A program made the position numbers and the translations under genes. From positions 1 through 14,159 of the forward strand of contig QMOF01000034.1 of NCBI GenBank assembly GCA_003650185.1: a stretch of 14,159 nucleotides of DNA, read 5' to 3'. The notes beneath the pieces are model-generated. The model did no database searches. It was not told where the DNA came from and saw only the letters and a list, made by a program, of their open reading frames with translations. Of the stretch, positions 7,367 through 14,127 are shown in pieces; the first letter of the stretch is position 1, and every line of letters starts with the position of its first letter. The DNA comes from Chloroflexota bacterium (lineage in GTDB: Bacteria; Chloroflexota; Dehalococcoidia; UBA2247; RBG-13-53-26).

Positions 7367-8533
7367 CTAAGAGCGGCGGTATTTCTTCACAAACCGGGCC
7401 ATCCTGGTCAGCGCTTCCTCGATGTTGCTGAGAGAGGTGGCATAGCAGCAGCGGACGTGCCCCTCCCCGCACTGACCAAAGGCAGTGCCAGGCACCACCG
7501 CCACCTTCTCTTCCGTGAGCAGCGTTTCGGCGAACTCCTCCGAGGACATGCCAGTGGAGGTAATCGACGGGAAGGCGTAGAAAGCGCCTTTGGGTTCGAA
7601 GCAGGTGAGACCGATATCATTGAGGCCTTTGACCATGACACGGCGGCGCCGGTCGTACTCCTGTGTCATCCGCCTGGCTTCCGGTTCTCCCGCTTTGATG
7701 GCCTCAATGGCTGCCACCTGGCCCATTATGGGGGCACAGAGAGCGGTGTACTGGTGGATCTTGGTCATGGCGGCAATGAGATCGGCGCTGGCAGCAGCGT
7801 ATCCAATGCGCCAGCCAGTCATGGCATAGGCCTTGGAAAAGCCAGCCAGTAGAATAGTGCGGTCTTTGACGCCCGGCAGGGAGGCAAAGCATACCGGCTC
7901 GGTGTCGTAGACCAGGAGGTTGTATATCTCGTCGGAGATCACCATCAGGTTGTGATGCCTGGCCACGTCGGCTATGTCGGCCAGATCGCCAATCTCCATC
8001 ACGGCACCGGTGGGATTAGCCGGGTAGCCGATGAGGATGGCCTTCGTCCTGCTGGTGATCCTTGCCTCCACATCGGCGGCTGCTAGCTTAAACTGGTTGT
8101 CGCAGCTGGTGGGGACGCGAACCGGCACGCCGTCAGCGAAGAGAACGCAGGAGGGATAGGAAACGTAGGCGGGGTCGGGCATGATGACCTCGTCTCCGGG
8201 GTCGAGGATAGCGCGCACCGCCAGGTCAAGCCCTTCGCTGACGCCGTTGGTAATGAGCAACTCGGTGTTCGGGTCGTAGTCCAAGTCGTAGGTTGTCTTG
8301 AGGTACGAAGCTATCTCGCGGCGCAGCTCAATCATTCCGGAGTTTGAGGTGTACATGGTGTACCCCTGCTCCAGGGAATGAATGGCGGCCTCGGTGATGT
8401 GCCAAGGGGTGGGGAAGTCGGGCTCACCCACGCCCAGAGAGATCACCCCTCCCATGGAAGAGACCAGATCAAAGAACTTCCTTATGCCGGAAGGGGGGAT
8501 CCGGTCCAGGCGCCCGGCAATGCGGTTTCTCAC
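7367..8533 (-). CDS. Class I/II pyridoxal-phosphate aminotransferase
   Basis: 388 residues, the usual length for fold-type I aspartate/alanine/aromatic aminotransferases. Visible landmarks are GVGEPDFPTP (34-43), the substrate and PLP loop Y-TSNSG, N-GVSEG (97-101), NPTG (173-176), D201 and Y204 of SDEIYN, the Schiff-base lysine K234 in GFSKAYAMTGWRIGY, and the carboxylate-binding Arg in GHVRCCYA near the C terminus. It should transfer an amino group between an amino acid and a 2-oxo acid in the cytoplasm; specificity (Ala, Asp or aromatic) is not readable. The start is GTG 8533, whose first bases overlap the TGA of the upstream Lrp-type regulator (GTGA), so it is translationally coupled. An Lrp-family gene directly before an aminotransferase recalls the alaR-alaT pair of Bacillus subtilis, which is suggestive, not proof. 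Confidence 0.93.
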   Translation of the reverse strand: MRNRIAGRLDRIPPSGIRKFFDLVSSMGGVISLGVGEPDFPTPWHITEAAIHSLEQGYTMYTSNSGMIELRREIASYLKTTYDLDYDPNTELLITNGVSEGLDLAVRAILDPGDEVIMPDPAYVSYPSCVLFADGVPVRVPTSCDNQFKLAAADVEARITSRTKAILIGYPANPTGAVMEIGDLADIADVARHHNLMVISDEIYNLLVYDTEPVCFASLPGVKDRTILLAGFSKAYAMTGWRIGYAAASADLIAAMTKIHQYTALCAPIMGQVAAIEAIKAGEPEARRMTQEYDRRRRVMVKGLNDIGLTCFEPKGAFYAFPSITSTGMSSEEFAETLLTEEKVAVVPGTAFGQCGEGHVRCCYATSLSNIEEALTRMARFVKKYRRS

Positions 8534-9009
8534 ATGGTCAAGGGCAATCGCTTGTCCTCCTCTCCCCCTTCGAGCACTTCGCCGTCCTCCTTGTAGCGTT
8601 TGAGCAGGAAGTGGGTTGCTGTCCCCTGCACCCCCTCCAAGGGAGCCAGCTTCTCGGACACGAAGGCACCCACCTCGTGCAGCGACTTGCCCTCTACCAG
8701 CACGGCCAGGTCGTAAGTCCCCGAGACAAGGTAGGCGAAGCGCACCTGCGGATAGCGATAGATGCGTGCAGCCGCGGCATCGAAGCCCACGTCTCTCTGG
8801 GGCTGGAGCCTGATCTCGATCAGGGCCATTACCGGCTCGTTCCCCAGCTTCTCCCAGTTTATGATGGTCTTGTATTTCACAATCGTCCGGTCCTTCTCGG
8901 CCTCTTCGATCGTGCTGCGCACCTCAGCCTCTGACAGACCGGTCATGGCCGCAACCTGCTCTGGCGTCACCCGAGCGTCGTTGGCGAGAATGTCGAATAT
9001 CTGTCTCAT
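8530..9009 (-). CDS. Lrp/AsnC family transcriptional regulator
   Basis: 159 residues. An N-terminal winged helix-turn-helix (about residues 1-50: IFDILANDARVTPEQVAAMTG followed by LSEAEVRSTIEEAEKD) is followed by a RAM/AsnC effector domain (about 60-145) with ALIEIRL, VRFAYLVSGTYDLAVLVEG and a late HFLLKRYKEDGE. RAM domains bind amino acids and drive dimer-to-octamer assembly. The ATG at 9009 has a good Shine-Dalgarno (AAAGGAG) and overlaps the stop of the upstream small gene (ATGA). The N terminus is a few residues shorter than most Lrp proteins. Position directly before the aminotransferase suggests autoregulation and amino-acid-responsive control of this operon. The acidic tail (EGGEEDK) is unremarkable. 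Confidence 0.92.
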   Translation of the reverse strand: MRQIFDILANDARVTPEQVAAMTGLSEAEVRSTIEEAEKDRTIVKYKTIINWEKLGNEPVMALIEIRLQPQRDVGFDAAAARIYRYPQVRFAYLVSGTYDLAVLVEGKSLHEVGAFVSEKLAPLEGVQGTATHFLLKRYKEDGEVLEGGEEDKRLPLTM

Positions 9010-9239
9010 CCCAGCTCCTTTCCCCCAGGTTCACAAATAGACCACTCGTCTTGCTGCTCATTATAGCAAAGCTCGAATAGCCCGTCGTCTACGGTGCTAA
9101 CCCTGAAGCACTTTGCCCCTGGCTCACGCCATTCTTTTTCGACCGCTTTCACTGTGTGAGCGACACCCCGCCAGGTGAAAGACATTGGGCGTTCTGCGTA
9201 TTCACGGCCGGAATAGCATTGCACCTGCGGCTCTGTCAT
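9006..9239 (-). CDS. Small DUF6504-like protein
   Basis: 77 residues from ATG 9239, preceded by GAGGAAAG 8 bases away. A longer frame reaches 9395 but runs through the ferredoxin gene and has no family features. The protein shows the pattern PMSFTWRGVAHTV, VEKEWREPG, CFRVSTVDDGLFELCYN, DEWSI, resembling small beta-rich proteins of the DUF6504 type (F.WRG, W, FRV, FEL, W). Function unknown; no catalytic residues visible. It overlaps the ferredoxin stop (ATGA) and the Lrp start (ATGA), so it is embedded in the operon by coupling at both ends. Confidence 0.75.
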   Translation of the reverse strand: MTEPQVQCYSGREYAERPMSFTWRGVAHTVKAVEKEWREPGAKCFRVSTVDDGLFELCYNEQQDEWSICEPGGKELG

Positions 9240-9418
9240 ATGGTGCTTTCCTCGAGCACGACCAGAGCATCCGCAGGACAGTAGTCCACACAGACAAGAC
9301 ACTCGTTGCAGTCGTCGCGGTTGATGGTGCACACCCCCCACGCCCGCAATGCGCCGGTAGGGCAGAATGCCACACACAGACCGCAACCGACACACTTGCT
9401 CTCGTCAACCACCAGCAT
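9236..9418 (-). CDS. 2[4Fe-4S] ferredoxin
   Basis: 60 residues with two complete CxxCxxCxxxCP motifs (Cys 9, 12, 15, 19 and 37, 40, 43, 47), the signature of a bacterial-type ferredoxin carrying two [4Fe-4S] clusters. The upstream in-frame TTG at 9424 directly abuts the AGGAGG (9430-9425), leaving no spacing, whereas ATG 9418 is 6 bases from it, so I take the ATG. It is 21 bases after the FAD oxidoreductase stop and overlaps the next gene by ATGA. It probably carries electrons to or from that flavoenzyme in the cytoplasm; partner choice is inference. Confidence 0.92.
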   Translation of the reverse strand: MLVVDESKCVGCGLCVAFCPTGALRAWGVCTINRDDCNECLVCVDYCPADALVVLEESTI

Positions 9419-9424
9419 GGCCAA

Positions 9425-9430
9425 CCTCCT
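9425..9430 (-). promoter_or_regulatory. Ribosome binding site deciding the ferredoxin start
   Basis: AGGAGG on the minus strand, 6 bases before ATG 9418 and 0 bases before TTG 9424. It supports the ATG. Confidence 0.75.
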
Positions 9431-9439
9431 CTGTCATGC

Positions 9440-10753
9440 TCAGGCCGCAGCGGGCTTGGTTCGCTGCCTGATGTCTTCCACTACAATCCGTGCACTCTGA
9501 GCGCAGGCGGGAAGCCCGAGGGGCACCAGAGGTGCCACGCCATCCCCAACATTGTACAGGTTCTCCACCGAGGTCTTCTGGGCCAGGGCGCCGGGCAGGG
9601 CCCGGTACATGGGCCAGTCCTTCTGCCAGTAGCTAACGTGCACGATTTCAGCCTCCCTGTCAAACTGGGGGATAGCCTCCCTCAAGTCCTGTACCACCAT
9701 GTCTATTTCCCTGGCCGGATCGAGGGGAAGGAAGGACGAGTCTGGGGCTGCCCAGGCCTGGAGCATATGTTTTCCCGGCGGAGCGTACTCGGGATAGGCC
9801 AGGCTGGTGCACATCATGGTCATCTGTCTCCGGCCTTCGGGTACTACCATGACCCCCTCGAAGTCAACCAGGGGTCTGTCGCTTGAGATAACCAGGCCGA
9901 TGTAGGCCAGCGGCCTGACTTTCTCGCGCAGCTCCTTGAGATATCCGTTGTCGAAGTTCTCCGGCCCGGCCAGCTCTACTGTCTTGTGAGGTCCGGCATC
10001 GCTGATGACCACCGGCGCCAGAACCTCCAGGTCGTCGCCATCCTTCTCCACCACTATCCCCTTGACCACTTCCTCTTGCACCATGATGCGCTGGGCCCGG
10101 CATCCGGTCCAGACGTGGCCGCCTTTGGCCTCAATCACCCTCACCAGCTCCTTCATCAACTCGAGGAAACCCTGTGGGTGAGCGCCGGCTGATGCACCGA
10201 TGGACAGCTTGAGTTGCCGCATGAACTCACCGGCAGGCTCATCCCGGAAATTGACGCACTGGTAGTTGGACAGACCCCTGAAGATGGCCAGCACCTTGTC
10301 GTTGCTGGTGTACCGAAGTAGCCAGTCGCGAATGGATATGGAACTGGAAGGCTCATTCCAGCGGAAGGCGCGGCGGATGGCTGCCATGAGCCGCGCTGCC
10401 TCAGCCTCCCCTGCGAAGGTGGAGACCAGCTGCCTCAGCCCGCCCTTTTGTGGCATAGGGTAGTCCTTCCCATCCATCCTGAAGCATATGCCCATCGGGA
10501 AAGAGCGCACGCCGAAAGTGGCGCCCACCTCCTTGAAGACGCTTTCGACATACCCACCCGTCTCCACATAGAGAGCACCTGTAGGAAGGATGTAACCCCT
10601 GTACTTGAAAGAAGACGCCCTGCCGCCCACGAAGGGAAGTTTCTCCACCACCAGGGCCCTGTAGCCCTGATTTGCCAGCAGTGCGCCAGAGCACAATCCG
10701 CCCATACCAGCGCCTATGATAGCTACGTCATACTTGTGACTGCTCTGGTCCAA
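9440..10753 (-). CDS. FAD-dependent oxidoreductase, phytoene desaturase / amine oxidase type
   Basis: 437 residues. The N-terminal dinucleotide-binding fold is clear: YDVAIIGAGMGGLCSG (GxGxxG at 14-19), the acidic residue ending strand 2 in LVVEK, then GGRASSF, the extended motif of phytoene-desaturase-like and amine-oxidase-like flavoproteins. The C terminus carries the second FAD contact (NLYNVGDGVAPL, about 399-410), followed by the ARIVVEDI helix. Intervening residues bind substrate and are not specific enough to name it; candidates include carotenoid or prenyl-lipid dehydrogenation or saturation. The start is TTG 10753, justified by GGAGG (10765-10761) at 7-base spacing. The next gene is a ferredoxin, a plausible electron partner. 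No transmembrane segment or signal peptide is seen. Desaturase versus reductase cannot be told. Confidence 0.88.
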   Translation of the reverse strand: MDQSSHKYDVAIIGAGMGGLCSGALLANQGYRALVVEKLPFVGGRASSFKYRGYILPTGALYVETGGYVESVFKEVGATFGVRSFPMGICFRMDGKDYPMPQKGGLRQLVSTFAGEAEAARLMAAIRRAFRWNEPSSSISIRDWLLRYTSNDKVLAIFRGLSNYQCVNFRDEPAGEFMRQLKLSIGASAGAHPQGFLELMKELVRVIEAKGGHVWTGCRAQRIMVQEEVVKGIVVEKDGDDLEVLAPVVISDAGPHKTVELAGPENFDNGYLKELREKVRPLAYIGLVISSDRPLVDFEGVMVVPEGRRQMTMMCTSLAYPEYAPPGKHMLQAWAAPDSSFLPLDPAREIDMVVQDLREAIPQFDREAEIVHVSYWQKDWPMYRALPGALAQKTSVENLYNVGDGVAPLVPLGLPACAQSARIVVEDIRQRTKPAAA

Positions 10754-10760
10754 TCTATTA

Positions 10761-10765
10761 CCTCC
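10761..10765 (-). promoter_or_regulatory. Ribosome binding site supporting a TTG start
   Basis: GGAGG on the minus strand, 7 bases before the TTG at 10753 of the FAD oxidoreductase. The good spacing is why I accept the non-ATG start. Confidence 0.75.
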
Positions 10766-10778
10766 GATCCCGCGCCAT

Positions 10779-11276
10779 TCATTGCCTCACGATCAGGCTT
10801 ATCCGGTGGCTATCCCATAGGCGTGTCTCTATCTCACCGTCCAGCCAATGCTTGCGTACATCGCTATCGGAACGGTCTAGAACGAGGCAAATCACGTAGG
10901 AGTATTGTATCGAATAGATGAGACCCCTCCCCAGCGCCACTGCTACCGGGTCAGCCGTGCCGCTATCCCTGCTGGCTAGCTGAACCTCGATGGCGACCGC
11001 GGGCATCTCTGCCACCTCTATGGCTATATCCGGCAAAAAGTCCGCCCCGTAAGCCCAGACTGGCTTGATCTTGCCCCGGTCTCTGCCTTTCACCCAGACT
11101 GAGCCGAGTTCACCGAGTTCATTGTTGACCTGCTCGGTGAGCAGGTCGCCGATCTCTAGCAGCAGTTCCTCCCGGTCTTCGTAGGTCTCCAGTTCTACGT
11201 TGGTCAGCTTCTGGCAAAGGCGCTCAACCGTCTCGGCTGCTTCAAAGCTGTACAACATTGCAGAGCCCCGTTCCAC
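10779..11276 (-). CDS. Hypothetical protein with PD-(D/E)xK-nuclease-like features
   Basis: 165 residues from GTG 11276, or 159 from ATG 11258; neither has a convincing ribosome binding site. The first half is helical and acidic (VERLCQKLTNVELETYEDRE). The second half has the order expected of a restriction-endonuclease-like fold: VWVKG, then LPDIAIEV (D83), AVAIEVQLA (E97, Q99), a helix with ALGRGLIYSIQY, then VICLVLDRS and a final RISLIV strand. E-x-Q in place of E-x-K occurs in some nucleases, but catalysis cannot be claimed. No membrane segment is seen. It ends 25 bases before the FAD oxidoreductase and may be the first gene of that operon, though no functional link is obvious. I do not recognise a named family. 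Confidence 0.7.
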   Translation of the reverse strand: MERGSAMLYSFEAAETVERLCQKLTNVELETYEDREELLLEIGDLLTEQVNNELGELGSVWVKGRDRGKIKPVWAYGADFLPDIAIEVAEMPAVAIEVQLASRDSGTADPVAVALGRGLIYSIQYSYVICLVLDRSDSDVRKHWLDGEIETRLWDSHRISLIVRQ

Positions 11277-11315
11277 CCTATCTTTGAAACGTTGTGCTTC
11301 GACAGGTACTCAGGG

Positions 11316-11340
11316 CTGCGAACATCAGTAGCGTTCGCAG
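11316..11340 (-). terminator. Hairpin downstream of gatA
   Basis: Perfect 8-bp arms CTGCGAAC (11316-11323) and GTTCGCAG (11333-11340) enclose a 9-base loop, 23 bases past the gatA stop. On the minus strand the stem is followed by CCCTGAGTACC, without a T tract, so it is not a typical intrinsic terminator. It may instead protect the mRNA 3' end or be an operator for the gene beginning at 11276. Confidence 0.35.
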
Positions 11341-11362
11341 ACCCGCTGGCCGGTCAGACAGC

Positions 11363-12820
11363 TTACAACGGCGGCTTCCTCTTGTGCCAATCGGTCGCCT
11401 GCTCGTAGGCATAAGCCACACGGAGCAGCACTTCCTCGCCAAGCGGTCTGCCGATGATCTGCATGCCTATGGGAAGACCGTCGGCGAAACCTGCCGGGAC
11501 CGAGATGCCGGGAACGCCGGCAATGTTAATTGGCAGCGTGCAGACGTCGCTGAGGTACATCTGGATCGGGTCGTCCAGCTTCTCACCGATCTTGAAGGGA
11601 ACCGTGGGCGAAGTAGGGGTTACCAGGGCATCGACTGTCTTAAGGGCTTCTTCGAACTCCCGCCTTATCAAAGTGCGGACTCGCAGCGCTTTGAGATAGT
11701 AGGCGTCGTAGTACCCCGCCGAAAGCGCATATGTGCCCAGCATGATCCGCCGTTTTACCTCCGGCCCGAAGCCGTTCCCCTTCGTCTTCTCCATGGCGTC
11801 CCACATGTTCTCAGCTTCCTTCACAGAGAAGCCATACTTCACCCCGTCATAGCGAGCCAGGTTAGCAGAGGCTTCAGACGGTGCGATGATGTAGTATGCA
11901 GCCAGGCCATACCTGGTGTGAGGCAGGGAGACGTCCCAGTCAACCGTCGCCCCTAGCTCCTCGAGTACCACGGTGGCGGAACGGATTGCCTGGGCCACTT
12001 CTGGTTGCATACCCTCCACGAAGTACTCCTTCGGTACTCCGAGACGCACACCCTTGAGATCGGGGACAAGGGACTCGGTGTAGTCGGGTACCGGATATGG
12101 TAGCGATGTCGAGTCGCGGCTGTCGTGGCCTGCGATGACGTTCATCACCAGGGCACAATCGGTGACGTCCTTGGTCAGGGGGCCGATCTGGTCAAGCGAG
12201 CTGGCGAAAGCCACCAGACCGTACCGCGATACCCGGCCGTACGTCGGCTTGAGGCCCACCACGCTACAGAATCCAGCCGGCTGGCGGATGCTGCCACCGG
12301 TGTCAGAGCCGATGGCATAAATGGTAGCGTCCGTAGCGACTGAAACTGCCGAGCCACCGCTGCTGCCCCCCGGAACCCGACTCAAATCCCACGGATTGTA
12401 GGTGGGGAAGAAAGCCGAGTGCTCATTCGACGAGCCCATGGCAAACTCGTCCATGTTTGTCTTGCCCACCATGACCATGCCCGCGGCATGGAGTCTCTCA
12501 ACCACAGTGGCGTCGTAGGGTGGAACGAAGTTCTCGAGCATTCTGGAGCTGCAGGTCGTCCGTATGCCCCTGGTGCACATGTTGTCTTTGATCGCTGCCG
12601 GTATGCCAGTAAGGAGCGCCGCTGTGCCGTCGCTTATTCTTCGGTCGGCTTCCTTGGCCTGCTCCAGGGCCATGTCTTCTGTGATGGTCACAAAGGCGCG
12701 GACTCTGCTGTCCACCTTTTCTATGCGATCAAGAACCGCCCGAGTTAGCTCAACCGAGGAAACTTCACGTCGCCTGAGTAACTCTGCTGCCTGGTGGATA
12801 GTCGACTGGCAAAGGTCCAT
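11363..12820 (-). CDS. gatA: Asp-tRNA(Asn)/Glu-tRNA(Gln) amidotransferase subunit A
   Basis: 485 residues, typical GatA length. It is the glutaminase/amidase subunit that releases ammonia from glutamine for conversion of Glu-tRNA(Gln) or Asp-tRNA(Asn) to the correct amidated form. The amidase signature is complete: catalytic Lys K78 (PAAIKDN), cis-Ser S153 (PGGSSGGSAVS) and nucleophile S177 (GSDTGGSIRQPAG), equivalent to the Lys-Ser-Ser triad of the Staphylococcus enzyme. GatA-specific stretches such as NMDEFAMGSSNE and GPLTKDVTD, and the ending GLPIGMQIIGRPLGEE, separate it from general amidases. It begins 6 bases after gatC, so the two are co-transcribed. gatB, which binds the tRNA and completes the enzyme, is not in the window and must lie elsewhere. 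Confidence 0.96.
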   Translation of the reverse strand: MDLCQSTIHQAAELLRRREVSSVELTRAVLDRIEKVDSRVRAFVTITEDMALEQAKEADRRISDGTAALLTGIPAAIKDNMCTRGIRTTCSSRMLENFVPPYDATVVERLHAAGMVMVGKTNMDEFAMGSSNEHSAFFPTYNPWDLSRVPGGSSGGSAVSVATDATIYAIGSDTGGSIRQPAGFCSVVGLKPTYGRVSRYGLVAFASSLDQIGPLTKDVTDCALVMNVIAGHDSRDSTSLPYPVPDYTESLVPDLKGVRLGVPKEYFVEGMQPEVAQAIRSATVVLEELGATVDWDVSLPHTRYGLAAYYIIAPSEASANLARYDGVKYGFSVKEAENMWDAMEKTKGNGFGPEVKRRIMLGTYALSAGYYDAYYLKALRVRTLIRREFEEALKTVDALVTPTSPTVPFKIGEKLDDPIQMYLSDVCTLPINIAGVPGISVPAGFADGLPIGMQIIGRPLGEEVLLRVAYAYEQATDWHKRKPPL

Positions 12821-12826
12821 AACCAG

Positions 12827-13114
12827 CTACTCGAGCACCGCCCTCACCATGAAGTACCCTTCCTCCTGGCTTGGCGCGTTGGCCAATACGTCGACTACCG
12901 GGAGCGATGAGCCTGGCTCGTCTTCACGCAGTACATTCTCCAGGGCGATGGCGTGTGCCGTTGGCGGAACGTCGGTCGTGTCCACCTGCTGGAGTATCTG
13001 GAAGTTCTCCAGAATGTTGGACAACTGCTCCCTGAACCTCTCGGTCTCCTCTTCGTTGATACCCAGACGTACCAGCAGGGCCAGATGCTTCACCTCTTCG
13101 CGACTGAGCTTCAT
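12827..13114 (-). CDS. gatC: Asp-tRNA(Asn)/Glu-tRNA(Gln) amidotransferase subunit C
   Basis: 95 residues with the classic GatC opening KLSREEVKHLALLVRLGINEEE, then QLSNILENFQILQQVDTTDVPPT and a late LREDEP. GatC is the small belt subunit that wraps GatA and GatB and helps GatA fold. An in-frame ATG nine codons earlier (13141) has no ribosome binding site and falls about 9 bases from the predicted transcription start. ATG 13114 has GAGGG (13126-13122) at 7-base spacing and gives the standard length, so I choose it. Confidence 0.94.
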   Translation of the reverse strand: MKLSREEVKHLALLVRLGINEEETERFREQLSNILENFQILQQVDTTDVPPTAHAIALENVLREDEPGSSLPVVDVLANAPSQEEGYFMVRAVLE

Positions 13115-13121
13115 TCGCCGT

Positions 13122-13126
13122 CCCTC
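13122..13126 (-). promoter_or_regulatory. Ribosome binding site deciding the gatC start
   Basis: GAGGG on the minus strand, 7 bases before ATG 13114. It favours that start over the in-frame ATG at 13141, which lacks one. Confidence 0.65.
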
Positions 13127-13156
13127 GTCAAACGTGGTCATCTGCGAACGGGCACA

Positions 13157-13186
13157 ATTATATCATTCTTCACAGGCTGCCAGCAA
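13157..13186 (-). promoter_or_regulatory. Sigma70-like promoter of gatCA
   Basis: On the minus strand a perfect -10 box TATAAT (13162-13157) lies 18 bases from TTGCTG (13186-13181). Transcription would start near 13150, giving a leader of about 36 bases to gatC. Confidence 0.65.
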
Positions 13187-13255
13187 TCAGACCCTACCGG
13201 CCCAGGCCCGTGAGTAGGGGCACCGTAGCTAACAATCAGGCTGTGAGCACGGCCT

Positions 13256-13285
13256 TTGGGGAATATTTTGCTTGTATGGTATAAT
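13256..13285 (+). promoter_or_regulatory. Promoter of the marR-type gene
   Basis: A perfect TATAAT (13280-13285) stands 18 bases after a weak TTGGGG (13256-13261). The expected start point, about 13292, is practically at the ATG 13293. It diverges from the gatCA promoter, leaving about 70 bases between the two -35 regions. Confidence 0.55.
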
Positions 13286-13292
13286 ACATCTC

Positions 13293-13826
13293 ATGAAAAA
13301 TATAGATGCGACATCAAGCAGCCCCCCGGCTGGTGCGTCTGCGGAGAAGGACAAAGAGAAGCTCATCCAGCACATCCTCGGTCTCAACCAGAGACTGGAG
13401 GAGCTGGAGCGGGCGTTGCGCCCCGTGATACCCACGGAGTGGCTTAGTGCTGATCTCACCATGACTCAACTCAGGGTTGTGGTTGTGCTTTTCAGGGAAG
13501 GTCCGGTCCGAATGAGCGCTCTGGCCTCCAGCTTGGGTCTGGGTCTGGCCACGGCAACCGGCGTGGTCGACCGGCTGGTGGACAGGGGTTACGTGGTACG
13601 GGAGGGCCTGCCTTCCGATCGCCGGGTGGTGATGTGTCGGCTGTCGGCAAAAGGAGAGAAGCTGATGACCCGCCTGTGGCAGGCCGGGCAGGACCAGATA
13701 AGGCGCATGCTCGAGATAATGACCTGCTCTCAGCTCGAGCAGGTGGCTAAAGGTACCGAAGCTTTCATCGAGGCTGCCAGGCAGTTGCAGGAAGAATCCG
13801 GTTCACGAAAAAGGGCCAAACGTTGA
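13293..13826 (+). CDS. MarR family transcriptional regulator
   Basis: 177 residues from ATG 13293. An in-frame TTG at 13272 would overlap the -10 box, and neither start has a Shine-Dalgarno. After a disordered N terminus (about 20 residues) and a helix (EKLIQHILGLNQRLEELE), the winged helix-turn-helix spans about residues 58-115: LTMTQLRVVVVLF, RMSALASSLGLGLATATGVVDRLVDRGYVVRE, and the wing PSDRRVVMCRLS. The C-terminal helices (about 118-165) form the dimer interface. MarR proteins usually repress nearby transport or detoxification genes and release DNA on binding a small phenolic or similar ligand. Likely targets are its own promoter and the gene starting at 14128; both are inference. The basic end (SGSRKRAKR) is extra. 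Confidence 0.92.
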   Translation: MKNIDATSSSPPAGASAEKDKEKLIQHILGLNQRLEELERALRPVIPTEWLSADLTMTQLRVVVVLFREGPVRMSALASSLGLGLATATGVVDRLVDRGYVVREGLPSDRRVVMCRLSAKGEKLMTRLWQAGQDQIRRMLEIMTCSQLEQVAKGTEAFIEAARQLQEESGSRKRAKR

Positions 13827-14127
13827 GTTTCAGCGGCAGGCAGGCCATGTGTCAGTCCTGTCACACGCGCGCCGTTGATCGGCGTAGGAGTGGATGGACA
13901 TTTGGACGCGGTTCCCCGTCGCCAGATTGATTCGCTGCCCTCACAATGCCACCAGCCCCCCACGGAATATCCTGTCTCCAGAGGCAATGGCTGCTCTTCC
14001 CACCGACTAAATGTTGACAGTTACCACGCAAATCGGCCACTGAGCTCGTTCAGATACATGTGAGACAGTAGACAGGTAGAATAGGGGCCATTCTCCGGAT
14101 GAGAAAGATCAATGGAGGTGGCTCCAT
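13827..14127. other. Intergenic region without a recognisable gene
   Basis: No frame here has family features or a good ribosome binding site. I see an isolated -35-like TTGACA (14014-14019) without a matching -10, a small CGCCG/CGGCG hairpin (about 13870-13885) with no T tract, and a near-duplicate GACAGTA/GACAGGTA (14065-14078). A possible but weak promoter for the last gene is GATACA (14053-14058), an 18-base spacer and TAGAAT (14077-14082). Confidence 0.4.
14112..14127 (+). promoter_or_regulatory. Ribosome binding site inside a small hairpin
   Basis: ATGGAG and CTCCAT (14112-14117, 14122-14127) can pair around a GTGG loop directly before the ATG at 14128. The Shine-Dalgarno GGAGGT (14114-14119) lies in the left arm and loop, 8 bases from the ATG. 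Confidence 0.4.

Noticed and set aside
9240..9395. N-terminal extension of the 77-residue protein to a start at 9395
   Set aside because: It would overlap most of the ferredoxin gene out of frame, and ATG 9239 has its own ribosome binding site.
9185..9886. Plus-strand frame of 233 codons across ferredoxin and FAD enzyme genes
   Set aside because: It crosses two well-supported minus-strand genes and has no family features.
11294..11956. Plus-strand frame of 220 codons opposite gatA
   Set aside because: gatA is unambiguous on the minus strand; the antisense frame is a shadow.
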